From Kribbella sp. CA-293567 (GTDB taxonomy: Bacteria; Actinomycetota; Actinomycetes; Propionibacteriales; Kribbellaceae), in assembly GCF_027627575.1 (NCBI RefSeq), contig NZ_CP114065.1, positions 3,348,001-3,412,000 of the forward strand: a stretch of DNA of 64,000 nt, in the 5' to 3' direction. Shown here one piece after another: positions 26,301 through 35,002 of the stretch (positions are counted from its first letter, which is position 1; each line of letters begins with the position of its first letter). The translations under genes were made by a program, and so were the position numbers. The notes below the pieces were generated by a model that saw only the letters and a program-made list of their open reading frames with translations, was not told the origin of the DNA and did not search any database.

Positions 26301-28850
26301 ATGGAACAGTACGAGCTCTACTGCCTGGCCGACCGGCTGTTCTACGACACCCCGGCCAACCGCGGCACGGAGGTGCCGGACTTCGCGGCCGGTGCCCGTC
26401 CGGTGCCGAGCGGCTGGGACCACCAGGCCGGTGAGGTGTGGATGAACTACGCGCCGGCCGGACTCCGGCTTCCGGCGCAGGGCTGGAAGATCCACGTCTC
26501 CGCCGGTCTCGACGACGCCGAGCGGGCGATCGCGGCGATCTGGGACTACTGCGTACCGCGTGGCCTGGCCTTCAAGTTCCTGCGCAGCAAGCCGGTCGCG
26601 GTGATGCTCAACTCGAAGTCGGCCTTCCGTGGCTCCAGCGGCAAGCTGGTCACCGTCTACCCGACCGACGAGGCGCAGCTCGAACTGGTCCTGAAGGAAC
26701 TCGACACGCTGCTGGCGGGGATCCAGGGCCCGTACATCCTCAGCGATCTCCGGTACGCCGCCGGCCCGCTCTTCGTCCGGTACGGCGCCTTCGTCACCCG
26801 CTACTGCCTGTCGGACAGCGGCGAGCGGGTGTACGCCCTCGCCGACGCCGAAGGCCGGCTGGTGCCGGATGTCCGCGGCCCGACGTTCTCCACGCCGGCG
26901 TGGGTCCAGCTGCCGTCCTTCCTGGAGTCGCACCTGGCGGCCCGCAACGCGGTCACCACCAACGACCTGGCCTACGTGATCGAGAGCGTCATCCAGTTCT
27001 CCAACGGTGGCGGCGTGTACCTCGGCCACCATCGCGACAGCGAGGCCAAGGTCGTGCTGAAGGAAGGCCGTCCGCTGGCCGGGCTCGACGTCATCGGGCG
27101 GGACGCGGTGGCCCGGGTCGGCCACGAGCGCGACATCCTGCAGCGGCTGGCCGGGCTCGACGTCGTACCGGCCGTGCACGACTACTTCACTCTCGGGGAC
27201 CACCACTTCCTGGTGCAGGAGTTCGTCGACTCCAATCCCTTGCAGCGGCTGATCGGCCGGCAGTTTCCGCTGACCCGGCCGGACTCCTCGGCCGGCGAGC
27301 GAGCGGAGTACGCCGAGTGGGCGCTCGGCATGCACGCCCAGGTGGAGCAGGCGGTCGCGGCGTTGCACGAGCGCGGCGTGGTGTTCAACGACATTCACCC
27401 CGGCAACGTCCTCGTCGACGAGAACGGCCGGCTGGTGCTGATCGACTTCGAGGTGGCGACCCTGGCCACCGAGCAGGCGCGCTCGGCGCTGGCCCACCCC
27501 GGCTACGCGGCACCCGCCGACCGCCAAGGCGTCGACGTGGATCGCTACGCGCTGGCCTGCCTGGCGCTCGGCCTGTTCGCGCCGCAGTCGACCATGCTGC
27601 TGCACTTCCATCCCCACAAGGCGAACCAGCTCGCCGACCTGATCAGCACGACCTTCTCGGTGCCCCGGGCAACCTTCGACGCGGCGGTCGCCACCATCGT
27701 CGGCGACCAGCCGGTCGCGCAGCCCGATCCGCCGATCCCCGGCGTGGCCCCCTGGCCGGAGGTGCGCGCGGCGATCACCCAGGCGATCGTGGCCGGCGCG
27801 ACGCCCGAGCGGGACGATCGGCTGTTCCCAGGGGACATCCAGCAGTTCGAGCCGGGCGGTGGCGTCAACCTGGCACACGGGGCGGCCGGAGTGCTGTACG
27901 CGTTGGCTCGCTCCGGCGCCGGCCGTTTCCCGGAGTACGACGAATGGCTGCGCAGGCACGCTCGGGACGCGGCGATCGGCCCGGGTCTCTACAGCGGTCT
28001 GCACGGTATCGCCCTGGTACTGACCGAACTCGGCTATCACCAGGACGCCGGGGAAGTCATCGATCGTTGCCTGCAGCAACCAGCCGAGGTCCAGGAACTC
28101 GGCCTGTACTCCGGTCTGGCCGGAATCGGCCTCACCCTGCTGGAGTACGCCGCTCAACCGGCTGTGCTCGCCGCCGCCACCCGAGTCGTCGACCAGGTCG
28201 CGGATCGCCTCGGCGGTCCCGACGACGTCGCGGAGCTGAGCGGCGAAGGACGGCCACGAGCCGGACTGATGTACGGCTCGGCCGGCCCGGCGCTGCTGTT
28301 CCTGCACGCCTACGAGCGATCCGGCGACACCGGCCTGCTCGACCTGGCCCGGATCGCCCTCCAGCAGGACCTGCGCCGCTGTACGACGGACGACCACGGC
28401 ATGCTGCAGGTCAACCAGGGTTGGCGAACTCTGCCGTACCTCGAAGAGGGGTCGGTCGGCATCGCCTTGGTGCTGCAGCGCTATCTGCGGCATCGCCCGG
28501 ACGACGAACTCGCGCCGGCTCTCGAGGCGCTGCGAAGGGTCACCCACTGCGGCTACTTCGTGCAGCCCGGCCTGTTCATGGGCCGTGCCGGCCTGCTGCT
28601 CGCCGCGACCGAACTCGATCCCGGCGTCAACGACCAGCTGATCGCCGGCCTGGCCTGGCACGCACTCCCGTACGCCGGTGGCCTGGCGTTTCCCGGCAAC
28701 CAGCTGCTTCGTCTGTCGGCCGATCTCGCGACCGGCTCGGCCGGAGTCCTGCTGGCCCTCGGAGCCGCGCTGCACGAGCAGCCGGTGGCTCTCCCGTTCT
28801 TCGGACGCAATCCGCCGTCCGGACCCTTCGAGCCTCGGAAGGAGGTGTAG
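26301..28850 (+). CDS. lanKC: Class III lanthipeptide synthetase LanKC
   Basis: 849 residues. The ATG at 26301 has GGGAGG upstream and gives the family-typical opening YELYCLADRLFYDTP. Lyase domain about 1-200; kinase domain about 225-480 with Lys254 (VVLKEGRP), catalytic Asp364 and Asn369 (NDIHPGN) and metal Asp382 (LIDFEVA); LanC-like cyclase about 520-849 (LYSGLHGIALVL, LMYGSAGPALLFLHAY), apparently without the zinc ligands of class I/II cyclases, as known for class III. It phosphorylates Ser/Thr of the precursor, eliminates phosphate and forms (methyl)lanthionine or labionin rings. The precursor gene starts 4 bp after its stop. Confidence 0.96.
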   Translation: MEQYELYCLADRLFYDTPANRGTEVPDFAAGARPVPSGWDHQAGEVWMNYAPAGLRLPAQGWKIHVSAGLDDAERAIAAIWDYCVPRGLAFKFLRSKPVAVMLNSKSAFRGSSGKLVTVYPTDEAQLELVLKELDTLLAGIQGPYILSDLRYAAGPLFVRYGAFVTRYCLSDSGERVYALADAEGRLVPDVRGPTFSTPAWVQLPSFLESHLAARNAVTTNDLAYVIESVIQFSNGGGVYLGHHRDSEAKVVLKEGRPLAGLDVIGRDAVARVGHERDILQRLAGLDVVPAVHDYFTLGDHHFLVQEFVDSNPLQRLIGRQFPLTRPDSSAGERAEYAEWALGMHAQVEQAVAALHERGVVFNDIHPGNVLVDENGRLVLIDFEVATLATEQARSALAHPGYAAPADRQGVDVDRYALACLALGLFAPQSTMLLHFHPHKANQLADLISTTFSVPRATFDAAVATIVGDQPVAQPDPPIPGVAPWPEVRAAITQAIVAGATPERDDRLFPGDIQQFEPGGGVNLAHGAAGVLYALARSGAGRFPEYDEWLRRHARDAAIGPGLYSGLHGIALVLTELGYHQDAGEVIDRCLQQPAEVQELGLYSGLAGIGLTLLEYAAQPAVLAAATRVVDQVADRLGGPDDVAELSGEGRPRAGLMYGSAGPALLFLHAYERSGDTGLLDLARIALQQDLRRCTTDDHGMLQVNQGWRTLPYLEEGSVGIALVLQRYLRHRPDDELAPALEALRRVTHCGYFVQPGLFMGRAGLLLAATELDPGVNDQLIAGLAWHALPYAGGLAFPGNQLLRLSADLATGSAGVLLALGAALHEQPVALPFFGRNPPSGPFEPRKEV
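28839..28846 (+). promoter_or_regulatory. Strong ribosome-binding site of the precursor gene
   Basis: AAGGAGGT is a full match to the anti-Shine-Dalgarno sequence, 8 bp before the precursor ATG and inside the last codons of lanKC. It fixes the start codon and implies strong translation of the precursor. Confidence 0.85.
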
Positions 28851-28854
28851 AAAA

Positions 28855-28989
28855 ATGGCACTTCTCGACCTGCAAGGTCTCGACGCCCCGACCGGGGGTG
28901 GCGGTGGCGGTGGCGGCGGTAGCACGCTGACCGTCCTCGGCTGCGAGTCCAAGACCCCGAGCAACATCAGCCTGGTGCTGTGTCACTAG
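28855..28989 (+). CDS. lanA: Class III lanthipeptide precursor with polyglycine leader segment
   Basis: 44 residues. Residues 3-10 read LLDLQGLD, matching the leader helix that class III synthetases recognise. Pro12 is the only proline in the leader part. Residues 14-22 are nine consecutive glycines. The core holds two ring motifs, Ser23-x2-Thr26-x3-Cys30 and Ser36-x2-Ser39-x3-Cys43, the class III Ser-x2-Ser-x(2-5)-Cys pattern with two rings as in SapB; Pro35 lies between them and His44 ends the chain. The gene follows lanKC by 4 bp behind a perfect ribosome-binding site. Class III leaders normally have a longer charged segment where glycines stand here. Confidence 0.95.
   Translation: MALLDLQGLDAPTGGGGGGGGGSTLTVLGCESKTPSNISLVLCH
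28894..28920 (+). repeat. Polyglycine-encoding GGN microsatellite inside lanA
   Basis: Nine GGN codons in a row, mostly alternating GGT and GGC, make a short tandem repeat within the precursor gene. Such tracts can change length by slippage in whole codons, which would alter leader length without touching the ring motifs. Confidence 0.8.
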
Positions 28990-28997
28990 GCCCCTGA

Positions 28998-29030
28998 GGT
29001 CCCGGGCGGGGCTGTATCCCGCCCGGGACC
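28998..29030 (+). terminator. Perfect hairpin between lanA and the protease gene
   Basis: GGTCCCGGGCGGG pairs with its exact complement across a 7-base GCTGTAT loop, giving a 13-bp GC-rich stem 8 bp after the precursor stop. There is no T-tract. It may act as a partial terminator or as a 3' stabilising hairpin, leaving more lanKC-lanA message than downstream message. Confidence 0.8.
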
Positions 29031-29050
29031 GTCCTGATGGGAGGAGCCCC

Positions 29051-31021
29051 GTGCCGCGAGCCGACCTGAGCTACCCCGACGCCGAGCGGTCCGCCGTCGT
29101 CGAGCTGCTGCACGGCCGCCAGGTGGCGGATCCCTACCGTTGGCTGGAGGACGCCACCGACCAGCGAACTCAATCATGGCAGACCGCCCAGGACGACCTC
29201 TGGCTGACGCACGCCGCGCGCCTTCCCGGCCGCTACCGTTTCCGGACCGGAGTCGCCACCCTGAGCAATGTGGAGATCACCGGCACCCCTACCTGGCGGG
29301 ACGGTCGCCGGTTCTTCCTGCGGAAAGGCCGCGGCCAGGAACATCCCGTGCTCTGGCTGGCCGGACCCGAAGGGGAGCGGAGCCTGGTCGATCCCATCCG
29401 TCTCGACCCGTCAGGCCGGACCACGCTCGACCGTTGGCAGCCGTCGCCGGACGGCCGGCTGCTGGCGTTCCAGGTTTCGCAGGGCAACGAAGCGTCCGTT
29501 CTGCGGGTGCTGGCGGTGGACACCGGTGAGCTCGTCGACGAGCCGATCGATCGCTGCCGCTACTCACCGGTCGCCTGGCGCGCGGACAACCAGTCGTTCT
29601 ACTTCGTCCGCTCACGTCAGTTGCTGCTGCATCGCGTCGGCGGCGCCGAAGACGTACAGGTGCTGGCGGGCGAAGCGTCGTACGGGCTGGAGATCAGTGC
29701 CGACGGGCACTGGCTCACCATTTCCGTTGCCGACCGCAACGAACAGTGGGTGGTCGAGCTGAGCGGTCCGGACTTCGATCCGGTGCTCGCGCAGCAAGGC
29801 CTCGACGCGCGTAGCGCGCTCGCGGTGGGACCCGACGGGCGGCTCTACGTCGCCACCACCCTCGAAGCCCCGTCCGGCCGGATCTGCGTCGCCGATCCGC
29901 GTGAGCCCGGCCACGAGAACTGGCGGGAACTCATCGCCGAGGAGCCGGGCGCGCCGCTCAGCCAGCTCGCCGTACTGGACGGCGTCCTGCTCGTCGGACG
30001 GACCAGACAAGCACTCAGTGAACTCACCGCCCACGATCCGCTCACCGGGGACCTCCTGCACGAGGTTCCGCTTCCCGGCCCCGGCACGGTCGCCGACCTC
30101 GGCGCTCGACCGGAAGGCGGGCACGAGGCGTGGTTCAGCTACACCGACAGCGTCACGCCGCCCACGGTCCACCGGTACGACGCGCGCACCCGCAGGGTCA
30201 CTCCCTGGTCGAGCACGAACCACCCCGGTCCGAAGATCGCGGCGCGGCAGCTGACCTACCCCTCCCGCGACGGTACGCCGATCCGGATGGTCGTGCTGGC
30301 CCGCGACGGCCAGGCTGGACCGCGCCCCACACTTCTCTACGGTTACGGCGGTTTCGGCCTCTCGATCACTCCTACCTACTCGGCTTTCGCGCTGGCGTGG
30401 GTCGAGGCCGGCGGGGTGTTCGTCACCGCGAACCTGCGCGGCGGAGGCGAGCAGGGCGACCTGTGGCATCGCGCCGGAACTCTGGGCTCGAAGCAGAACG
30501 TCATCGACGACTATCTCGCCGCGGCCGAGACGCTGATCGCGCAGGGCTGGACGACTTCCGGCCAGCTGGGGATCTGCGGTGAGTCCAACGGTGGCCTCCT
30601 GGTCGGCGCGGCCCTCACCCAGCGTCCCGAGCTGTTCGCGGCGGCGGTCTGCTCCGCGCCGCTGCTCGACATGGTCCGCTACGAGCAGTCCGGACTCGGC
30701 GCCTCGTGGGTGGGGGAGTACGGCTCGGCCGGGGATCCGGATCAGCTCGCTGCGTTGCTGGCGTACTCGCCGTACCACCGGGTGGCCGAGGTCGACTATC
30801 CGGCCGTGCTGTTCACCGTCTTCGGCGCCGACTCCCGTGTCGATCCCTTGCACGCCCGCAAGATGTGCGCCGCGCTGCAGCACTCCACCACCGGATCGCG
30901 GCCGATCCTGTTCAGGTACGAGAGCGACGCAGGACACCTACCGGCGGCGACCAGCCGAGGTGTCGGGCTGGCGGCGGACATCCTGGCTTTCCTCGCCTTC
31001 CACACCGGACTCGCCCCGTGA
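29051..31021 (+). CDS. Prolyl oligopeptidase (S9A), predicted leader protease
   Basis: 656 residues, GTG start with GGGAGGAG upstream. The N-terminal DPYRWLEDATD opening and beta-propeller are followed by the hydrolase domain from about 400. Triad: Ser512 (CGESNGG), Asp near 594 (GADSRVDP) and His629 (DAGHLPA). There is no signal peptide. POPs cut after proline in short peptides. In the flavipeptin system of Kribbella flavida, a cluster-encoded POP, FlaP, is reported to remove the class III leader, preferring the modified peptide. Position directly after lanA supports the same task here. Confidence 0.94.
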   Translation: MPRADLSYPDAERSAVVELLHGRQVADPYRWLEDATDQRTQSWQTAQDDLWLTHAARLPGRYRFRTGVATLSNVEITGTPTWRDGRRFFLRKGRGQEHPVLWLAGPEGERSLVDPIRLDPSGRTTLDRWQPSPDGRLLAFQVSQGNEASVLRVLAVDTGELVDEPIDRCRYSPVAWRADNQSFYFVRSRQLLLHRVGGAEDVQVLAGEASYGLEISADGHWLTISVADRNEQWVVELSGPDFDPVLAQQGLDARSALAVGPDGRLYVATTLEAPSGRICVADPREPGHENWRELIAEEPGAPLSQLAVLDGVLLVGRTRQALSELTAHDPLTGDLLHEVPLPGPGTVADLGARPEGGHEAWFSYTDSVTPPTVHRYDARTRRVTPWSSTNHPGPKIAARQLTYPSRDGTPIRMVVLARDGQAGPRPTLLYGYGGFGLSITPTYSAFALAWVEAGGVFVTANLRGGGEQGDLWHRAGTLGSKQNVIDDYLAAAETLIAQGWTTSGQLGICGESNGGLLVGAALTQRPELFAAAVCSAPLLDMVRYEQSGLGASWVGEYGSAGDPDQLAALLAYSPYHRVAEVDYPAVLFTVFGADSRVDPLHARKMCAALQHSTTGSRPILFRYESDAGHLPAATSRGVGLAADILAFLAFHTGLAP

Positions 31022-32691
31022 CCACCTTCGGCGCCGTACTGCGCCGCGGCCGCGGCTGGCTCCCGCTGATCAGCATCGCCGCTCTGCTCGGCAGCTTGAC
31101 CGTCCTCGCCCTGCCGACCGTGCTCGGCCGAGCAGTAGACGCTGTCGTCGCCGAAGAGGATCCCAGCGCCATCCTGGCCAGTCCCGGACGATGGGTGCTG
31201 ATCGCATGCGGCCTGATTGCCCTCGGCATCGTCTGCGACGTCATCGAAGTGATCGCCGGTACTGCCTGCGTCGCCGGTACGACGGCCTGGCTCCGCCGTC
31301 GGCTGGTCAGCCAAGTGCTGGCCGCAGGCCCTGCCGGCACCCGCCACTTCGCCACCGGCGACCTGGTCAGCCGGGTGTCGAGCAACGCGACCGACGCGGC
31401 CCGAGCAGGACCGGCGACCATCACCGCGGTGACGGCGACGGTGCCGCCGATCGGGAGCCTGGTTCTGTTGTTTCTGATCAGCCCGTGGCTGGCTTTGGCG
31501 TTCCTGGGTGGCATCCTGCTCGTGGTCGCCGTGCTGTGGTTCTTCGCTCGCCGTACGGCCGAGATCAGTCTTGCGTACCAGCAGACCCAAGGCCGGATCG
31601 CGGCGGCGCTGACAGAGGCACTGGCCGGCCTGCGGACGATCACCGCCGCGGGGACGGCTGTCCGTGAGGAGCAGCGGGTGCTGCGACTGCTGCCACAGTT
31701 GCATGCTCACGGCCTGCAGACCTGGCAGATGCTCGCCCGCTCCGGTGCACAGGCAGCAGTGGTCGGCCCGCTGGTGCTGATCGCCGTCCTGGCGGTCGGT
31801 GGCATCGAGTTGGTCAATCGGCAGATCACTCCGGGCGAGTACTTCGCCGCCGCGCAGTACGCCGTGATCGGTGCGGGTCTGGGCGGCCTCACCGGAGTCC
31901 TCGGCCAGCTGGCCAGGGGGCAGGCCGGGATCGCCCGGATCTCCGAGGTCACCGCTGTCCCAGCTGTCGGCTACGGCGCTCTCACGCTCCCGGCCGGGCC
32001 GGGCCGGCTCGTTTTCGACGAAGTCACAGTGCGGGCGGGCGACGAACTGCTGCTGGACCGCGTTCAGCTGGACCTGCCAGGTGGGGCAGCGGTCGCGGTA
32101 GTGGGGCCGAATGGGGCGGGCAAGTCCGTACTGGCTGCTGTCGCCGGACGTCTCCAGGACCCCGACTCGGGCCAGGTGCGGCTCGACGGGGTCCCGCTGG
32201 CGGGCTTGAGCCACGAGGCCCTGCGGACGGCGGTGAAATGCGCTTTCGAGCGTCCGGCCCTGATCGGCTCCACCGTCGGAGACGCGATCAGCGTCGGCTC
32301 GGCGCAGCCGGAACAGTTGCTCGCGTCGGCTCGCGCCACGCATGTCCACGAGTTCGTCAGCCGGATGCCTGACGGCTACAGCACGCCGCTCACGGAGGCG
32401 CCTCTCTCGGGAGGCGAGGCCCAGCGACTCGGGCTGGCGCGAGCTTGGCAGGCCGAGCGGCTGTTGATCCTCGACGACGCGACCTCGAGTCTGGACACCG
32501 CGACCGAGCTGCAGATCAGCGAGACGCTGATGGGCGACCGGCAGCAGCGGACCCGGTTGATCATCACCCACCGGGCAGGCACGGCGGCGCGCGCCGACCT
32601 GGTCGTCTGGCTGGATCAGGGCCGGGTACGAGCGGTCGGCCGGCACCACGAACTGTGGAGAGACCCCTGCTACCGAAAGGCTTTCGGATGA
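31018..32691 (+). CDS. Half-ABC exporter 1 of the lanthipeptide cluster
   Basis: 557 residues: a six-helix transmembrane domain (about 1-310) fused to an ATPase. Walker A VVGPNGAGKS, signature LSGGEAQRLGL, Walker B LLILDDATS. The catalytic Glu after Walker B is Asp, as in the degenerate site of heterodimeric exporters. The GTG overlaps the protease stop by 4 bp, and its stop overlaps the second exporter's ATG by 4 bp. With its partner it should export the mature peptide. Confidence 0.94.
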   Translation: MTTFGAVLRRGRGWLPLISIAALLGSLTVLALPTVLGRAVDAVVAEEDPSAILASPGRWVLIACGLIALGIVCDVIEVIAGTACVAGTTAWLRRRLVSQVLAAGPAGTRHFATGDLVSRVSSNATDAARAGPATITAVTATVPPIGSLVLLFLISPWLALAFLGGILLVVAVLWFFARRTAEISLAYQQTQGRIAAALTEALAGLRTITAAGTAVREEQRVLRLLPQLHAHGLQTWQMLARSGAQAAVVGPLVLIAVLAVGGIELVNRQITPGEYFAAAQYAVIGAGLGGLTGVLGQLARGQAGIARISEVTAVPAVGYGALTLPAGPGRLVFDEVTVRAGDELLLDRVQLDLPGGAAVAVVGPNGAGKSVLAAVAGRLQDPDSGQVRLDGVPLAGLSHEALRTAVKCAFERPALIGSTVGDAISVGSAQPEQLLASARATHVHEFVSRMPDGYSTPLTEAPLSGGEAQRLGLARAWQAERLLILDDATSSLDTATELQISETLMGDRQQRTRLIITHRAGTAARADLVVWLDQGRVRAVGRHHELWRDPCYRKAFG

Positions 32692-34412
32692 GGCGGGAGC
32701 TGAGGTTCGGCCTGACCGCGGTACGCCGCAGACCCGCTGTGAAGCTCGCCGCCTGGTCCCTGCCGGAGATTCTCCCCAGCGCCTTCTACGGACTGGCCGT
32801 CGCGCATGCCACCGACGCGTTCCTCGGCGGCCGGCGAGATACCGGGCTGACTTGGCTCGCCGCTCTGCTGGCCGCGGCAGTGCTCGGTGCGGTGGGCGCC
32901 CGGCAGGTCTACCGGCGGCTCGGTGACCTGGTCGAACCGGTGCGCGACGACCTGGTCCGCAAGGTGGTCTCCGGCGCGCTCGGCAACGCCCGCGCCGACG
33001 GTGCGGTCGCGCGGCTCAACCGGCAGGTGGAGATCGTCCGGGACACCTTCGCCGGGCTGATCCTGGTGGTGCGGAGCTTCCTGGTGACGGCGATCGGTGT
33101 GGTGACCGGGCTGCTGTCCCTGTCGCCGCTCGTGGCGGTCCTGGTGATTCCGCTGTTCCTGCTCGGCTTCGCGCTGTCGTTCGGTCTGCTGGGGATGGCC
33201 GCAGCCCGGGTCCGTGCCTCGTTGAGAGCCGACGAAAGCCTCGCGACCTCAGCGGCGATGACCTTCGCGGGGGTGCGAGACCTGACGGCCGCAGGGGCCG
33301 AGGACTTCGCCGGCCGGCTGGTCGGCGTACCGATCGAGGCGCACGCGGCGGCCGAGCGATCACTGGCGAAGGTGGCCGCGCTGCGGACGCTCTGCTTCGC
33401 GGTCGGCGGCTGGCTGCCGCTGGTGGTCCTGCTCGGCGCGGCGCCGTGGCTCGCCGCTCAGGGCGTCAGCACCGGGACATTGCTCGGCGGCCTGACGTAT
33501 GTCCTGCTGGGACTGCAGCCGGCGTTGAACACGGTGATGTCCGCGCTCGGCGACAGCGGCCTGCGGTACGTCGTGACGCTCGGGCGAATCCTCGACCAGA
33601 GTGAGGTTCCGCAGTACCGGACGGCTGCCCGGCTGCCGGAAGGCCACGAAGTACGGCTGCAGCACGTGTCCTTCGCCTACGGCCCGACGGCCGAGCCGGT
33701 ACTACGTGATCTGGAGCTGGTCGTCGCGGAAGGCGATCATCTGGCGGTCGTCGGGCCGAGTGGGATCGGCAAGTCCACGCTGGCCCGCCTCATCTGTGGA
33801 CTGCTGCCACCGACGGAGGGCGAGGTCCTGCTCGGCGGCGTACCGCCGTCGGAACTGCAACCGTCGGACCTGACCGGCACCCGGGTGGTGCTGCCGCAGG
33901 AGGCGTACGTCTTCACCGGCACGGTTCTGGAGAACGTGACCTACCTCCGGCGGGACGCCTCCGCGGTACAGATCTCCGCGGCGATCGACGCGGTCGGCGC
34001 GTTCCCGCTGGTACGCCGGCTCGGCGGCCTCGCGGCGGAGGTCAGGCCGACCGAACTGTCGGCGGGGGAGCGGCAGTTGATCGCCCTGGCTCGCGCCTAC
34101 CTGTCCCCGGCCCGGCTGGCCATCCTGGACGAGGCCACCTGCCACCTGGACCCGCCGGCCGAGCGGATCGCCGAGGAGGCGTTCGCGGCGCGTCCCGGCA
34201 GCCTGATCGTGATCGCGCACCGGGTCAGCTCCGCGCTCCGGGCGCAGCGGATCCTGGTCCTGGACGGCAGCAACGCCATGGTCGGCGACGACCGCGACCT
34301 GCGCCGGCGCAGCGCCCTGTACGCCGAACTCGCCGGCCACTGGACGGCGCCGGACGGCGCCGTCCAGGTGCTGGAGCCGGTCCCTGCCGATCAGAACCAG
34401 CCGGCCTCCTGA
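32688..34412 (+). CDS. Half-ABC exporter 2 of the lanthipeptide cluster
   Basis: 574 residues, the same transmembrane-ATPase layout. Walker A VVGPSGIGKST, signature LSAGERQLIAL, Walker B LAILDEATC with the catalytic Glu present. It is expected to pair with the preceding half-transporter, like RamA/RamB in SapB clusters. The ATG lies in the ATGA overlap with exporter 1. The last 22 bp overlap the convergent regulator gene. Confidence 0.94.
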   Translation: MRRELRFGLTAVRRRPAVKLAAWSLPEILPSAFYGLAVAHATDAFLGGRRDTGLTWLAALLAAAVLGAVGARQVYRRLGDLVEPVRDDLVRKVVSGALGNARADGAVARLNRQVEIVRDTFAGLILVVRSFLVTAIGVVTGLLSLSPLVAVLVIPLFLLGFALSFGLLGMAAARVRASLRADESLATSAAMTFAGVRDLTAAGAEDFAGRLVGVPIEAHAAAERSLAKVAALRTLCFAVGGWLPLVVLLGAAPWLAAQGVSTGTLLGGLTYVLLGLQPALNTVMSALGDSGLRYVVTLGRILDQSEVPQYRTAARLPEGHEVRLQHVSFAYGPTAEPVLRDLELVVAEGDHLAVVGPSGIGKSTLARLICGLLPPTEGEVLLGGVPPSELQPSDLTGTRVVLPQEAYVFTGTVLENVTYLRRDASAVQISAAIDAVGAFPLVRRLGGLAAEVRPTELSAGERQLIALARAYLSPARLAILDEATCHLDPPAERIAEEAFAARPGSLIVIAHRVSSALRAQRILVLDGSNAMVGDDRDLRRRSALYAELAGHWTAPDGAVQVLEPVPADQNQPAS

Positions 34413-35002
34413 GCCTTGCGGATCGCCTCGATCCGGCTCCTGGCCCGGGTCTTGGCCAGGATGCGCGACAGGTAGTTGCGGATGGTGCCGGCACTGAGGC
34501 TGAGGCTGCGCGCGATCTCCTGCACGGTCGCGCCGGTGTCGATCAGCCGCAGCACCTCGCGTTCGCGCTGCGTCAGCGGACTGCCGCCGGCCCGGATCGC
34601 CGCCAGCGCCAGCTCCACGTCGAAGACCGAGCGGCCCTCCGCCACCCCGCGGACGGCGTCGACCAGGTCGTCCGGCGAGACGTCGGTGGCGATCACGCCG
34701 ACCGACTCCGACTGCTTCGCGACCGCGAGAGCCACCGGGACGGAGGCCGAGTCGTCCCGGTCGATCAGCATCAGGACCGGGTTGCGGTCCAGCCGGCCGC
34801 ACAGTTCCAGCATCTCGATCTCGCCCGGTACCAGCGGATCGAGCACCACCACCACCTCCGGATCCCGCGCGCAGACCACGAGGACCTCGTCCGAACGTTC
34901 GAACTCCCCGATCACGGCCAGATCCGGTTCCCTGCTGAGCACTGCGGCCAGCGCACCTCGTACCAACTTGCCGCGGTGTCCGATGACAAGTCGAATCACC
35001 AC
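34391..35002 (-). CDS. RamR-like orphan response regulator (NarL/FixJ type)
   Basis: 203 residues from GTG 35002, spaced well from GGGGGG; GTG 34999 and ATG 35029 are alternatives. The C-terminal LuxR helix-turn-helix is intact (LTQREREVLRLIDTG, VQEIARSLSLSAGTIRNYLSRIL). The receiver half keeps an Asp at the phosphorylation position (VVVVLDPLVPG), but the N-terminal acidic pair is missing (IRLVIGHRGKLVRGAL), so classical phosphorylation is doubtful. No kinase is adjacent. SapB-type clusters are switched on by such an atypical regulator, RamR, and this gene probably does the same. Confidence 0.88.
   Translation of the reverse strand: MVIRLVIGHRGKLVRGALAAVLSREPDLAVIGEFERSDEVLVVCARDPEVVVVLDPLVPGEIEMLELCGRLDRNPVLMLIDRDDSASVPVALAVAKQSESVGVIATDVSPDDLVDAVRGVAEGRSVFDVELALAAIRAGGSPLTQREREVLRLIDTGATVQEIARSLSLSAGTIRNYLSRILAKTRARSRIEAIRKAQEAGWF

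Noticed and set aside
25836..28967. Very long open frame on the minus strand opposite lanKC
   Set aside because: It is antisense to lanKC, which has full domain evidence. Its translation is Arg/Gly/Val/Gln-rich low-quality text with no motif, as usual in high-GC DNA.
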